A program made the position numbers and the translations under genes. Below, in pieces: positions 32,531-44,745 of a DNA stretch of 64,000 bases (position 1 is the first letter of the stretch; the number at the start of each line of letters is the position of its first letter). The notes below the pieces were generated by a model. That model had not been told where the DNA came from, did not search any database, and saw only the letters and a list, made by a program, of their open reading frames with translations. The stretch is from Caprella mutica (taxonomy: Eukaryota > Arthropoda > Malacostraca > Amphipoda > Caprellidae): positions 124,001 through 188,000 of the forward strand of contig CANNZV010000916.1 of assembly GCA_947561585.1 (NCBI GenBank), in the 5' to 3' direction.

Positions 32531-32722
32531 TTGGTATAAACTCTTATTACAATTTGCATTATTACTGATATTTTTAATATAAATTTGTAGCTATTTATGA
32601 TATCTGTAGGTAATAACTTACAGAGTATTTATATTTAAAAATATAACAATGCATATATATTTAAATATATGTAAACTACATCTAATAAATCACAGAAACA
32701 GCATTGAAATAAAGATATAACT

Positions 32723-35692
32723 TTACAGTCTTTGGAATCTTCTCAGTCTCTGTTCTCTCAGTTGTTCTGGGTTCAGTTCAATTCTTTCTTCATCTGCAAA
32801 AAGTTAGAAAAAAATTAGACTTGATGAGTTGCCATTAATTATTTAGTAGGGGTTTGATGGAGGTTAGATTGGATGAGTTGCCATTAATTTAGTAGGGATT
32901 TGATGTTTACTTCAGAACCAAAGGCCATATCGCTGACGTCAGAAGGAAAATAATTGCAAGGGACTGGAAGAAGTAGTCAGAAAGAAAAGTGGTTCCATGA
33001 TGGGTGGTTTGAAAATTAAATACTTATAGGTAAATTTCTCAAAAAAGTAGCATTTACACTAAATTGAAAATACATATTTTTCATATTCAATTTAAATATT
33101 TAAATGAGCAAATTAATGGATAAAAAATGATGAATTTAGTATAGTTTACATCAAATTTATTAACTAGTTATTGCCTATTTAAGTAAGTTTTTCAGAATAC
33201 TTCAAGAGGAAAATATGGTAACATACTACCAGTAAGCAAACAAATTTTGAAAAAGGTAATGTAACTTGGTAGCTATTATAAATATTCACCGCAGGAAAAT
33301 TTGGTGCAAGGAATTATTGTTTGCATTCAAGTGTCATGTTAATCAGTTAGCAAGTATCCTTGGTGAGTGTGGTGGCAAAACGACCCTAAATATTTACCTG
33401 GGGTTTCTTAAACAAAGAGTTAATAAAATTTGACGACGAAAATTTCATTAGGCAAAAAGGCGAAAGAAAATCTCGCGGTGATGTTTTTTTGTGCGAAATT
33501 TTCTGGTTTTCTAAAATTGTAAAAGTCAGTCTAGTTCATGAGCTATATTAAAAACCACATTCCAATTAGCTAGCTACTAAAAGTGTCCAATAATTGAGTA
33601 GCTAAACTAGTTTCACCTACCTAACGGTGGTGCAGTTGGTTGGTTGTAATGTACAGGGTTGCTCCATCCAACATTATCCTGTCGCACATTTTCTCTTCTG
33701 GTGCTTTGTCTGAAGCTCCTGGGAGGTACAAAATCTTCCCTCGTATACTGATGATAATTGTCCTCGGATTCAGCGTAGCTCGCTTGGGGCGGAACATCGT
33801 CATCAAAATCGTCCATTTGTCGTCTTCGTCCACGACCTCCAACGTTTTCACGAGTGTATGTGTAAGATGTACGATTCGAAAAATATCTTCCCCTACTGCG
33901 AGGATACGAACTGAAACCAAATATCGACAGAACACCATCCACGACACTATCAATGACTGATACAACAACCTCTAATGGTCCTCCGATGTAGGCAAGACCC
34001 ACTAGAATACCGGCCAAATGCCCAGCAAAGGAGGAGTTGGGGACGAGGAAGTGGATAATTATCAGTTCAGCCCACACGGCATATCGAGTGGGGACAGTTA
34101 TTGAGTAGAAGTAAAACATGGAGATTGAGCGAGAAGAGTCATAGCCTCGGGAGTCAAAGTGAGTCGTGAGAACTTTGAGAGCGAAGAGAACACCTGAAAA
34201 TATAGAATATAATGAGTGGAGATCAATTGTTATCATTAATAATTTAATATGCAAAAGATGAATATTCAATACTAAAGAATTTAATGTTAAAAGTATCCTA
34301 TATAATATATAGCTATTTAAATCATTCTACATTAATTAATAAAAACAGAGTAGGTAGCTATTTATTAGTATCATCATGTTTCAACAATTTTATAAATAAA
34401 AATAAACCTTAACCGTATATTCTAATGTATATCTTGATAAAATGATGAAATAAATTTAGTGCACAATATTTCATAGCATTAAGATACAAATGAATTAAAT
34501 TACAAAAATAATTGAAATGATGGAAAGATAAACTAATTAAAATGTCAAACTATACTTATTTTTTCTTTTCCTGAAACAGTCTTATAGCTCGTAGCTATCC
34601 CATTCCCATTGCACCAACCTGAGAATCCAATGGCGCACTCATTCCTGTACTTTGGGTGTATATACCTTGCGGCACACTCCAACAAACCAACATAACAAAT
34701 ACCACAAGCAACAGTCAGCACCAGCAACAACACGAGGAACCTTCTAGAGCCAAACCTAGAGAGGGAGGGGAGGTGGAAAGTGAGAAAATGTATCAAGGTT
34801 TGGTCTAACTAGCTAATGTTTATTGGGATTCGGAGGAATATAATATTTTTCAATATCAAGTGTTCATATAATGAGTGATTGATTTATTAATTTATTTTAT
34901 ATTGTTAATTAAATTATTAAAGACCACAGATAACAAAACATTTGATATTCAACGAAAGTGAAAATTGCACTTTACTTATCAGCTCATAAGAAGAAAACCT
35001 AATTCAGAATGAAATTAGAAATTAGAAATTTAATGCAATATTTCTAAGCCAATATTATATTAGAATAGAGCTACTGGCTGTTCACCTCTTTTCCAATGAC
35101 CTCCCCTTGAGTAGAAAGGAGCTCATGTTATAATAGAGGTGCATGTCACTGCCATGCTCAATGGCTGAGATGAGAATCTTCTTGTAGTCTTGCAGGACCA
35201 GCACATTGTACGCACTGATGCACACATCATTGCCCCACGGAGGAGAGATGTAGTTCAGGTACAGTAAAGACTGTGAGAGAAGTAATGTAAGAGCTAAAAT
35301 TAAACTCGTTTTTTAATAGTTAACCATGATACCAGCAAGTAGGATGGTATCATGGATACCAAAATGATTTGGATAATAATTTTTTTCTTATGTGATTGAA
35401 TAGCTAGCTAGGTATGTGAAACAATCTGATGTGTTAATATAATGATTTCCAAGAATCATAGCTACTTACTTGTAACAAGGTTTCCAATTTAATCATTCTC
35501 AAGGGTCATACTAACTTGTAGCAATGTTACCAATTTAATCATTTCCTAGTGTTATAGCTAGTCACTTACTTGTAGCAATGTTGCAATCAGAGTGACAGGT
35601 GGGATGTGTTTGAATCCAACATTCAAGAGTTTATACCCCAACAACAGCACTCCTAAACTCAAACCCCTGCCCGGACCACGACGAGAAGACAT
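32723..35692 (-). CDS. RHBDD1: RHBDD1/RHBL4-like rhomboid serine protease
   Basis: Five exons join in phase to 362 aa: 35692-35570, 35270-35086, 34755-34619, 34193-33621, 32793-32723. RHBL4 is an ER intramembrane protease that cuts membrane proteins for p97/VCP-dependent degradation. The catalytic Ser148 is in GFSG, split by the intron 3 junction (GFS/GVLFALKV), and His207 is in FAGHLAGILVGL. The N-terminal hydrophobic segment ends in IPPVTLI, and the rhomboid signature HLYYNMSS..GRSLEKRFGS is at ~83-106. After the membrane core comes an acidic, Tyr-rich cytosolic tail, then a separate 23-residue last exon with LREQRLRRF, which matches the arginine-rich VCP-binding motif. I see no clear ubiquitin-interacting motif, which the human protein has. 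Start: the only ATG ahead of the conserved N-terminus. Intron 4 (827 bp) holds a SINE-like repeat. Confidence 0.92.
32849..33000 (+). repeat. SINE-like dispersed repeat in RHBDD1 intron 4
   Basis: Contains CAGAACCAAAGGCCATATCG, AGAAGGAAAATAATTGCAAG and AGTGGTTCCATGATGGGTGG; same family as 26690-26910. Its first 30 bp are duplicated in tandem (GGATGAGTTGCCATTAAT). Confidence 0.6.
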
Positions 35693-36648
35693 CTTTGTAA
35701 GGAATTGTAAGAGTCAATAGAGGCTGTCTCATCCACTTATGCAATCTGGAAAATTATGATATATTAGAAACATTGTTGGGGGCCGTGTTCCCAAACATTA
35801 GAGTTGAAATTGAGAATTAGTCTATTGTAGCTAAATATTATTAAAGCAGTTTATAATCTAGATATTAAAGATTACACTACAGTTAAAAAGTTTTTAATTT
35901 CTAATATCTAATAATTGGCCAATTAAAAATTCTTCACTAGCTATGTTACCAAAGTGCAGAAACTAGTTAAGTGTTTTTGAAAAATCCCCTATTAGTTTTC
36001 CATGTTCAGCAAACTACAAAATACATGTAAATATAGGAGGAAATTGAGGATTGCTCACTCAGATAATTATAAAATATCTCATATTTTGCAGACTGGTTAG
36101 ATCTATGATAGAATTCCTAGCTATTCTGCTTATTCATATAAATTCCTTCTTGAATTATGAATACAAATTTAAAAGTTAACAACTTAAAATTATTGTAATC
36201 GATATTAAAAAATTTGGCTGATGATATTGATGGCCTGCTGATCAGTGATCAAGATCCAGTTCCACTAACATTTTCCCAATTTAACAACCAAAAATTAATA
36301 ATAACATAAGAATAAATTAAATTAGCTAAAAATCAACCAATTTAGCTGGAATATTATTTAAAGGGAGGAAAATTCCATCAAAAAGACGGTGGAATTTACC
36401 ATGAAACACAGTCTGGCACTTACTCAGACTTATATAATAATGTTAATATAATAAGCTTAGGTTAATTTTTATATCATAATATTCTACTAAAATTTAAATA
36501 AATATAATGAGTCACAGACTAACGTCTAAGGGTGAACCTGTCAAATGACAAATACCACTTAACAAGTTAAGTTGGTTAACCCGTCCCTTCTTAAGTTCTT
36601 TAAAAGTTTTATCCCTCATGAGTCTGAGTCATTGCCCATTTGGCCATT
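35693..36648. other. upstream of RHBDD1, no gene seen
   Basis: Holds scattered MITE ends: TGCAGAAACTAG at 35955 facing TTTTGCAGACTGGTTAG near 36085, and pieces of the CCAGTCTGTATTT family (GATCCA..AACATTTTCCC). The 200 bp nearest the RHBDD1 start should contain its promoter, but no TATA or initiator is convincing. Confidence 0.45.
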
Positions 36649-37038
36649 CCAGTCTGTATTTGATGCACAAAATCCTATTGACATTTTTAAAAAACTGAAA
36701 AAATCTACCAAAAATTTCCAATAATTTGGCTGATCCACCAACATTTCCCCATTTATCTACCAAAAATTAATGGTAATATAGGAATAAATAGGCCAGTCTG
36801 CAGAAACTGGTAAATTATTTGTAGAGATCTCTTATTCTGTTTCTAGCAAAATTAATGTAAATATAGGGATTAATTCAAATTTATTCGGAGAGAATATCCC
36901 AAATATCTCCCATATTATGCAGACTGGTAAATAGGATAACTAAAAAACAACCGACTTTGCCAGAATAATATTTTTGAAGGGAAAAAATTCCACTGACAAG
37001 TTGGTGGAATTTACCATTAATTATGAAATACAGACTGG
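36649..37038. mobile_element. hAT-type MITE of the CCAGTCTGTATTT family, with insertion
   Basis: The ends are CCAGTCTGTATTT and AAATACAGACTGG. The inside matches the 244-bp element at 37575-37818 but carries an extra segment (about 36790-36930) that itself begins and ends in AGTCTGCAGAAACTGG and TATGCAGACTGGTAAAT, so a second element is nested in it. No target duplication remains. Confidence 0.65.
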
Positions 37039-37054
37039 ACTCTAAGAGTCATTG

Positions 37055-38046
37055 GACACTGTGGACCACAGAACATTGAATAGAAGAAGAAGTGTAGATC
37101 CCATTATATTCCACTTGAGTGCCGTTTACAGTGATCGGAGTGACGTCACTTCAACTAGAGCCACTCAGCCAATCAGAGGCTTCGTTTCACCAGTTCTGTT
37201 TGAGTCCGTATTTTGAATGCGTATTACAACCGAAATGGTGTCAGTTTGTGTTTTTTGAAAAAGAAGATTAGTTTATTATTGCTTAGTAGCTGAGCTATAG
37301 AATATAGATAATCGTGTACTTAATTTGGTAGGAAGATATGACTCCCAGCAAAGATAATGAGCTGAGGTAGAATGCACGCTCAAACTGTTTTCGAGAGTGT
37401 TTATAGTGACGTCAGCAATCAATGGAGAATGGACCAGACTGGAAAACAGAAATTCTAACAGAGTTACTCCTAACTTCATGCATTCCCATTAGTGATGTTT
37501 ATCATCACAACAAACACAATTATCTGAATTGTGAAGCATAAATGACTTATTTTACATCAGTTTTCACTGCGGAGCCAGTCTGTATTTCAGTATTTGGTGC
37601 ACAAAATCCCACTGACTTTTTCAAAAAACTGAAAAAATCCACCATAGATTTCCAGTAATTTGGCTGATCCACCAACATTTTCTCCATTTTTCCACCGAAA
37701 ATTAATTGTAACATAGGATTAAATAGCTGAAAAACCACCGACATTGATAGAATATTATTTTCAAAGGAGAAAAATTCCACTGACATGTCGGTGGAATTTA
37801 CCATGAAATACAGTCTGGCTGCGGAGTTGAAATTTATAAAATAATTTACTGATTTCTGCATTTTTTAGGGTTAAAATGAGTATTTTTGTTCACTCTAAAT
37901 TCCTAACAGAGTTACTAGTTAATCTGAAATGAGTTATTATTCCACTCTGGTCAATGGACGTGATTGGTTGAAATTTTACGACTGGGTATACCATGTGTAT
38001 ACGTTCGATCTGAGCTTCTTCTTATTCAATGTTCTGTGCTGTGGAC
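37055..38046. mobile_element. foldback element with CACAGAACATTGAATA ends
   Basis: CCACAGAACATTGAATAGAA at 37060 faces CTTATTCAATGTTCTGTGCT near 38020, in inverted orientation. The inside has two TGACGTCA/GTGACGTCAC palindromes (37139 and 37407), TAACAGAGTTACT on both sides, and a complete hAT-type MITE inserted at 37575. Open frames inside have no recognisable product. Confidence 0.6.
37575..37818. mobile_element. 244-bp hAT-type MITE with perfect 8-bp target duplication
   Basis: The ends CCAGTCTGTATTTC and GAAATACAGTCTGG are inverted with one mismatch. It is flanked by CTGCGGAG at 37567-37574 and 37819-37826. Further family members are at 36649-37038, and a fragment lies at 43895-43982. 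Confidence 0.9.
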
Positions 38047-39759
38047 AGCCAGGACAGGCTCACAGCTCAAATTTCAACTAAAATAAAAATGTCAGCTAAA
38101 CATGTGTTCTAATAAAGGAAAATCTGTCAAAACAGACAAAACTCAACATACAAACTTGTAAAACTAAAATAAAGTAAATAAACACATCATTTGAAAGTTT
38201 GAAACTTGAAAGGGGCCATACATGACACATGTCTGATGTCAAATGATACATGTTGTCATAGAGCATACCTTGATATCTAAATGGTATTATGGTTTAATTA
38301 ACTAAAAGTACCTAGTTATACGACATAAATAACTTATCAAATTTAGAAACTAAAAAAAAATGGCATATAATTTACATTTACTATAATAGGCTTAACACTT
38401 AATAGCTACTAGGCTTAGCCACCTAACCTACTTTGCTTTTAAGTTTTATTACCTAATCTTTTAAGAAGTATGTAAGTACGAGATTTAAAAAAAATTCAAC
38501 AGTCAACGATAAATCACAACTACTTCCATTTATAGTTAAGCTTCAACTAGTTTCTTGGCAAATAAGATACCTAATCAAAGTTAATACAAATTCCAAACAG
38601 TGATTTGAAGTTTTGAACTCCGTTGTTGCATCATGGTTTCAAATTGTAAATCCACGAATGTTATGCCATCCCTAATTCATGGAAAACACAGTGTTCACTT
38701 GCTAACCAGGAATAATATACCTACAGATATAGTAAATTATATTCTTCCAAGTAACTCTATATAAAATACATATAGCAATTATTTAGCGCTAATTTCTTTA
38801 GATACATAGAATGAAATACATAATTATGTACCTAGCTAAATTAGGTAAATGCCAGTACCACAGCTATATGGGACTGTGTCTAAAGAAGCTGTAAAATTTT
38901 CTATACTTTTTCTATACCCTTAGGGGTATCGATGAAGAAAGAAATTTTGAATAGAATAATAACATAACTTTATCAAATGTGAAACAGTACAATTAACGGT
39001 AATCAATAATTATCTTCGATATTGAAATGTTTGTTACGTACGTAGGTTATATGTTAATAAGATAGTGAACTAACAACAATTCCTTCTGGTGTAATAAATA
39101 TTCAAATACCTACGTTCAACGTACTAGTTAAGTTCAGTGATGTAGAAATTAGAATGCTTAATCATATTAATTAGCTCAATAAATGGTTATACCATTTTAA
39201 ATTGACAGCAACATAATTTGTCAATATTAAATTAACAGTCATTAGATAATGTCAATCTTATACCATAAATCATTGTTTAATTACTTTTTATTAATTGCAA
39301 TACACGTACATCTCGCTAAATTTAAAATTAATAAATCAAATTAGAAACAAAAATATCCATTAAAATAATTTATGTATGTCCAAAGGGGTGTGCCTAGTGT
39401 TACGTCGCTAATCTAAAAATGTATCTGAACGATACAGAGGATCCTGGATCCAGGATACAGTAACATAGGGTATGGTAATCAGCTGATCGAATCTAGTTTG
39501 ACGTGACCAGCGGATGACTGGAAATGGCGACTCTGACCGCACTTTGAAATATGGGAAAACTTACTTAAACTTAATCACTTCTAAATTTATTTTTTTCTCT
39601 TGTCAATTACTAACTAAGTATTGGTTAAAATGCATTTTTATTATTTTTTTACTTAACAGTTATTCATAGGAACTACAATTGAGCAGTTAACTAGCACTAG
39701 TTTAGACTCCTAGCTAGGTAGCATATGTTCAAGACCCTATTTTTTATAGATAAGAAAAA
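38047..39759. other. intergenic, no gene seen
   Basis: AT-rich. A less AT-rich stretch at 39400-39545 contains AGGATCCTGGATCCAGGAT, a palindrome, and no open frame. It could be regulatory, but nothing specific supports that. Confidence 0.4.
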
Positions 39760-40040
39760 GAAATGAACAATAAAAACACGCCTGAATTCTCTGATAACAT
39801 TGCACTATCGCGCCAACGTCGGTAAACGTTGGCACAGTAAAGGCACGATCGGGCACCGGCAAACCAATGCTATTGCACACTGGGCCAATGTATGGTAAAC
39901 GACACTGGGCCAACGGCTGCCAAACAGCACTGGCCCAATGAAGGGAAACATTGGTTAACCAATCCATTGATTTTTTTTGATGTACAAATATATTTATTAT
40001 ACTGTTTTACCGGTTCTATTAGGCAGTTATCGCCAAAATA
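39760..40040. repeat. CACTGGGCCAATG dispersed repeat, copy 1
   Basis: Contains GGTAAACGTTGGCACAGTAA, AGGCACGATCGGGCA, CACTGGGCCAATG, GCACTGGCCCAATGAAGG and ATATTTATTATACTGTTTTAC. The same order recurs at 40803-41020. The short minus-strand open frame here is a by-product. Confidence 0.75.
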
Positions 40041-40439
40041 TCAGAAAGGTTAGGTGCAAACGATCTTTTCCAACTTCAATCGCACCAAATTGCCAATTTG
40101 ATATTTTCAATTTAGTATATATATATTTCAAATTGTAGTCGTTTCTTAAAATTTAGTATAAGTGAGCCTGTTACCCCTTCAATTATTACTTTAACACTTT
40201 ATTTATTTCATTCATAAAAGTGAGCTTGGCCACTGGTTAATTCATATATTTGGTATGAAAAGTTATTTTTCCGATTAAAATACTAATTTAAATTTTAAAT
40301 TAAACTTACCGTTCAATTTCATATTAAAATATTATTATTTAGTTAAATTAGTGCAGGTAAAATAATGTACATTTGAGTTTGAATGAGTAACAGTTATACA
40401 GTTTTAAACAATAAATAAATAAGTAAATAAGAATACATG

Positions 40440-40466
40440 CATATATATATATATATATATATATAT
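40440..40466. repeat. (AT)n microsatellite
   Basis: A pure AT run of about 26 bp in an AT-rich spacer, preceded by ATAAATAAGTAAATAAG. Confidence 0.9.
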
Positions 40467-40802
40467 GCTAGAATGTATATACATATGTAGATCTAGAGAG
40501 GAGAGGCAACCTGAAGATATTAAACTTTAGGATTTGTAAATATATATATATGTAAAAAAAAGGGGGAATAAATTAGAATAGTCTATATGTATATGTTTGA
40601 TACCAACTACCAATACTCTCATGTCACCAAATTAATTAAGCAATACAATCAAATAATGCAATTTTTTAACTTTAAAAAGCCCTGATGGGTCTCATGTGCC
40701 TACTAACAAAGTGAAATATTTTCAGAAATAAGTGCTACACGACCTTCGTCGTCTTTTCCTCTTCTTAACTCTTTTCATTTTTCTTTTTCTTTCTTCCTCT
40801 CT

Positions 40803-41020
40803 CCTGGTAAACGTTGGTAAAGTAAAGGCACGATCGGGCATTGGCACGCCAAAGCTATTACACACTGGGCCAATGCAATGAAAACGAGATTAGGCCAACG
40901 GTTGCCAAACAGCACTGGCCCAATGAAGGAAAACATTGATTAACCAATCCAGTGATTTTTTGATGAACCAGTATATTTATTATACTTGTCTACAGGTTTT
41001 ATTTGGCAGTTGTCGACCGA
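40803..41020. repeat. CACTGGGCCAATG dispersed repeat, copy 2
   Basis: Direct-orientation copy of 39760-40040 about 1 kb away (shared GTAAACGTTGG, GGCACGATCGGGCA, AGCACTGGCCCAATGAAGG, ATATTTATTATACT, TTTGGCAGTTGTCG). Confidence 0.75.
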
Positions 41021-41098
41021 AAATCAGAGAGGTTAAGGTCTCCTCCAAGCAAATATTTTTATTGCTTTATTTAACGAGGCTAATGTTCTTTATCATTT

Positions 41099-41562
41099 TG
41101 CTGCAAACCGCATCGAATTTGGTAGCGTATTTTTAATTTTATATGCTTTTCAAGATTTTTAAAATCAAAACTCTACAAAACCTATTTTACTCCCGACATA
41201 CTAATTTAAGAAATTTTCAGCATGAAGAAAAAGAATGTACACCATTTGTTTTGATTGTCAACTAGGTATTAGGTTTAATAAATTCATTTAATATTCGTGT
41301 AAAGGTATAAAATTGAATGAAATTATAATAGAAACGTTTATATACTTTAGGAAACAATTAATATCTAAAATATTTTAAATAAGGGCGGAAAACGAATGGT
41401 TTGTTTATAAAATTCAAATTTGTAATCAAAACAAAGAGTGTACAATCTTCTTCTTGAGCATCAGGTTAGTGATTCGCTTAATTGTTGCTCACAGAGTATT
41501 AAAAAACTTTAAAAACAAATTTAAAAATATATATTGAACAGAATTGTATGCGGCTTGCAGAA
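41099..41562. mobile_element. foldback repeat with CTGCAAACCGCAT ends (copy 2)
   Basis: The ends CTGCAAACCGCAT and ATGCGGCTTGCAG are inverted. The inside matches 31520-31910, with AAGAATGTACACCATTTG facing CAAAACAAAGAGTGTACA. No coding capacity. Confidence 0.7.
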
Positions 41563-42786
41563 GAATGATTCAATTTTATACCTTAGTTCTATAATATTAT
41601 GTTATAAACTCATATTTTTCACGGAGCATGGAGAGGACCATTAGGTGCAAAAGATCTCTCTCAACTTTAATCACACCAATTGTTTGTTGGGTCATTAACT
41701 GCCGGGAAACCGTTCAATTATTGATCGACACTTTGACGCTTTGCCCGCACACGCTCAATTTTGTTGAAGACCCATCAATAAATGTCAAAGGAGTTTTGAT
41801 CTATCAATGAATTGATTCAATGAAATTCATCAATGAAATCAATGTTCCACGTACTATGGTCAATTTTTCTTGCAATTAATCTACGTCAATTAGTTGATAT
41901 TGATTTATTGACGAAAAATTGATCGTCTATGGGCGCCTTTAGGTATCTGATCAACTAATGATCTACTCATTTAGTTACAAAAACTTAAATATAGTTTCAA
42001 TGTAAAGTTTTAAAAAGAGAAATCATTGTAATATATTCTTCACACAAACACATCACAGATACAAATTTTCGGCAGATTTTTTAGCAACCGAACCCAAAAC
42101 CCAGAAAATTCCTGTAACAAGTGGGTGGTTAGTAAAGGTTTTGGCACTCTGTTATCTGGTATTGATAGGCCTAATTTATCTGTTATCCTTCCACAAAATA
42201 AACCTAGACTGCCTAAGTGATAACTATAATGATATTGAGTAGAAATTGTAAATATTATCTAGGTATAATTTATAACAATGATAACACCTTATTAATTTTC
42301 AGCTCTGAGCTTTTTTTCAAGTCTCAAGAGAAGTGACTAAAGCCCCGTCCAGACGCTCCGACAAATGCCCAGAGTTTGGAAATACTTTTGCTCGGGCGAA
42401 CACGGGCAATCTCATTTCTGCCTGTGTTCGCGTCCAGACGATCGAGCAATATGTTCAGAAAATTGAAATGTCCTTGTTCGCGATTCCAAATTACTACCTA
42501 GCTATTTCAAATTCAATTGAATAATTAACAGAATAGGTACTGAGATATATAAGATGAAACTGCATTTTAACATATCTTAAATTATAGTAAATAAATCAGA
42601 ACAAGTTTGAAAGAAGCTAATTAGGTAGGTATTATGCAGCAGTTAACAAATGAATATAGGTAGATAAAGATCAAGTAATACCTATATAAGATCCTAGTTT
42701 TAGAGAATGTTCATTGAGTTGCCAATATATCTTTTTTTTAATATAAGTCAACTAAAATTAGTAATGCAGTCATCAGTCGACTCGTC
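41563..42786. other. intergenic, repeat ends only
   Basis: At 42341-42450 GCCCCGTCCAGACGCTCC is followed by CGTCCAGACGATCGAGCAA, the look of a DNA-transposon end, but no partner was found. CAAAGGAGTTTTGAT and TCAATGAAATTCATCAATGA are local short repeats near 41790-41830. No gene. Confidence 0.4.
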
Positions 42787-43013
42787 CCAAGTAAAATAGT
42801 ATGTCTCATAAACTCACCATTTCTCTCTCCAGCTCTCTCCAAAATTCAACAATTTCTCTCCAAAATGATCAAATTATCATTAATTCTCTCCAAAATAACA
42901 TTGTAGCATAGGAGAAAAATAGATGAAACTCGCCATTTGCAATTGAAGGGCTCAAAATAACTGTCACAAACTCGCCATTAAAATGGCGAATTTGGACATG
43001 CTTCATTACTTGG
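42787..43013 (+). mobile_element. 227-bp hAT-type MITE, copy 1 of 3
   Basis: The ends are CCAAGTAAAATAGTATGTC and the inverse GACATGCTTCATTACTTGG. The inside carries CTCTCTCCAAAATTCAACAA and an internal inverted pair around ACTCGCCATTAAAATGGCGA. The flanks GACTCGTC and CAGTCGTC are a partly decayed 8-bp duplication, so this copy looks oldest. Confidence 0.85.
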
Positions 43014-43257
43014 CAGTCGTCATAATTTAATTCCAATTTTGAAAGTCGACAGTCATCAATATATTATATACCTATATATCATTATAACTACCTAAATTAA
43101 TTGAGAGCGTATCAGCCAATCAGAGAGAGGCATACAACTGATACCAGCCAATCACCCATGTTTTTAAGTGTGGCAGGAAAGTCGCCAGTTTAGTGAGAAA
43201 ATGGATCCAGGTCGCCACATTTAAGACACTTTAAAGAAGAAATTAGGCTTTCCAGTG

Positions 43258-43484
43258 CCAAGTAAAATAGTATGTCTCATAAACTCGCCATTTGTCTCTC
43301 CAGCTCTCTCCAAAATTCAACAAATTCTCTCCAAAATGATCAAATTTTCATAAATTCTCTCCAAAATAACATTGTAGCATAGGAGAAAAATAGATAAAAC
43401 TCGCCATTTGCATTTGAAGGGCTCAAAATATCTGTCACAAACTCGCCATTAAAATGGCGAGTTTGGACATGCTTTATTACTTGG
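43258..43484 (+). mobile_element. 227-bp hAT-type MITE, copy 2 of 3
   Basis: Same element with perfect flanking TTCCAGTG (43250-43257 and 43485-43492). Nearly identical to copy 3. Confidence 0.94.
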
Positions 43485-43532
43485 TTCCAGTGAAGATTTT
43501 ACACTTTAAAACATCCTTATGCTTCATGCCTG

Positions 43533-43759
43533 CCAAGTAAAATAGTATGTCTCATAAACTCGCCATTTGTCTCTCCAGCTCTCTCCAAAATTCAACAAAT
43601 TCTCTCCAAAATGATCAAATTTTCATAAATTCTCTCCAAAATAACATTGTAGCATAGGAGAAAAATAGATAAAACTCGCCATTTGCATTTGAAGGGCTCA
43701 AAATAGCTGTCACAAACTCGCCATTAAAATGGCGAGTTTGGACATGCTTTATTACTTGG
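43533..43759 (+). mobile_element. 227-bp hAT-type MITE, copy 3 of 3
   Basis: Same element and orientation, with perfect flanking CATGCCTG (43525-43532 and 43760-43767). Only 48 bp separate it from copy 2. Confidence 0.94.
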
Positions 43760-43894
43760 CATGCCTGATGCATGTGTATCTCCTGAGACTATTTTATGAG
43801 TGATTTACTTGTTATTTACAGGTTTTCCAACTTATTTAACCTCTCAAATGTCGCCAATATACTGGCGACTTTGTCCATACTTTAGAACATGGGT

Positions 43895-43982
43895 GGATTA
43901 GCCAAATAACTGGAAATTTATGGTGGATTTTTTCAGCTTTTTCAATAAGTCAGTGGGATTTTGTGCACCAAATACAGACTGG
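43895..43982 (-). mobile_element. fragment of the CCAGTCTGTATTT MITE
   Basis: Reads, inverted, GTGCACCAAATACAGACTGG with the inner TTCAGCTTTTTCAATAAGTC; only one end is present. Confidence 0.6.
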
Positions 43983-44029
43983 CAATTACCGGAAGTTCGG
44001 AACGGACCATGAATTACAGAAACGGAATA

Positions 44030-44745
44030 TGAATTACCGGAAGGAACAGACCATGAATTACCGGAATGGAGTTGTTCTATTGAGAAATAGTCTCTGTCAA
44101 GTCATATAGGTATACATTAGGTCTATTTATGTTCCAATTGATATCATATTTTACCATTTTATACTCATTTCTGCTCGTATATTCGCTACCAAAAATCTGC
44201 AACCTAGTCATAAACTTTACAAAGAGTTTATGCTGAAATTCGTTTTCTTTGCATAATCTTTCTTAAGAAAATATTTTGAGGGGGAACTAAAGTAAAAATT
44301 TTAATACTGGATTCCGTATTGTAGTTTTAATGAGAAGTATTTTGGTTTTATTTTGTGTATCCATTACTAGAATGTATTGATATTCTATTAATCAGGATTT
44401 TTCCCATGACTTACTTAATATACATATACATATGCATATTAATATGTATATTAATGCATATTAATATGTATATTAATATATAGCTACTTACTTAATATAC
44501 ATAACATAAAAAAATGAAACAAAAATATTTAAACCTATAACACTGAATCACGGACTACCTAAGTCATCATGTTATGTCAATTTTCTGTCCTATGTTGCAG
44601 ATGTTTGGTAGCAAATATACTAACAGAAATGAGTATAAAATGGTAAAATATGACATCAATTGGAACATAAATAGACCTAATGTATACCTATATGACTTAA
44701 CAAGGACTATTTCTCAATAAAACAACTCCGTTCCGGTAATTGTAT
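44030..44745. mobile_element. ~700-bp foldback with ~150-bp arms
   Basis: The left arm has GGAATGGAGTTGTTCTATTG, TACATTAGGTCTATTTATG and TACCATTTTATACTCATTTC. The right arm is its inverse (GAAATGAGTATAAAATGGTA, ATAAATAGACCTAATGTATA, CAACTCCGTTCCGG). The centre (44210-44590) is AT-rich with a TATACATATACATATGC run. No coding capacity. Confidence 0.75.

Noticed and set aside
33621..33968. Open frames of over 100 codons on both strands across RHBDD1 exon 4
   Set aside because: Other-frame shadows of the rhomboid exon, which has clear catalytic motifs and matching splice phases.
37276..37861. Two minus-strand open frames of 67 and 104 codons
   Set aside because: They fall within a foldback element and a MITE with perfect target duplication.
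42333..42524. 63-codon open frame near CGTCCAGACG repeats
   Set aside because: It lies in DNA-transposon-like end sequence and has no homologous motif.
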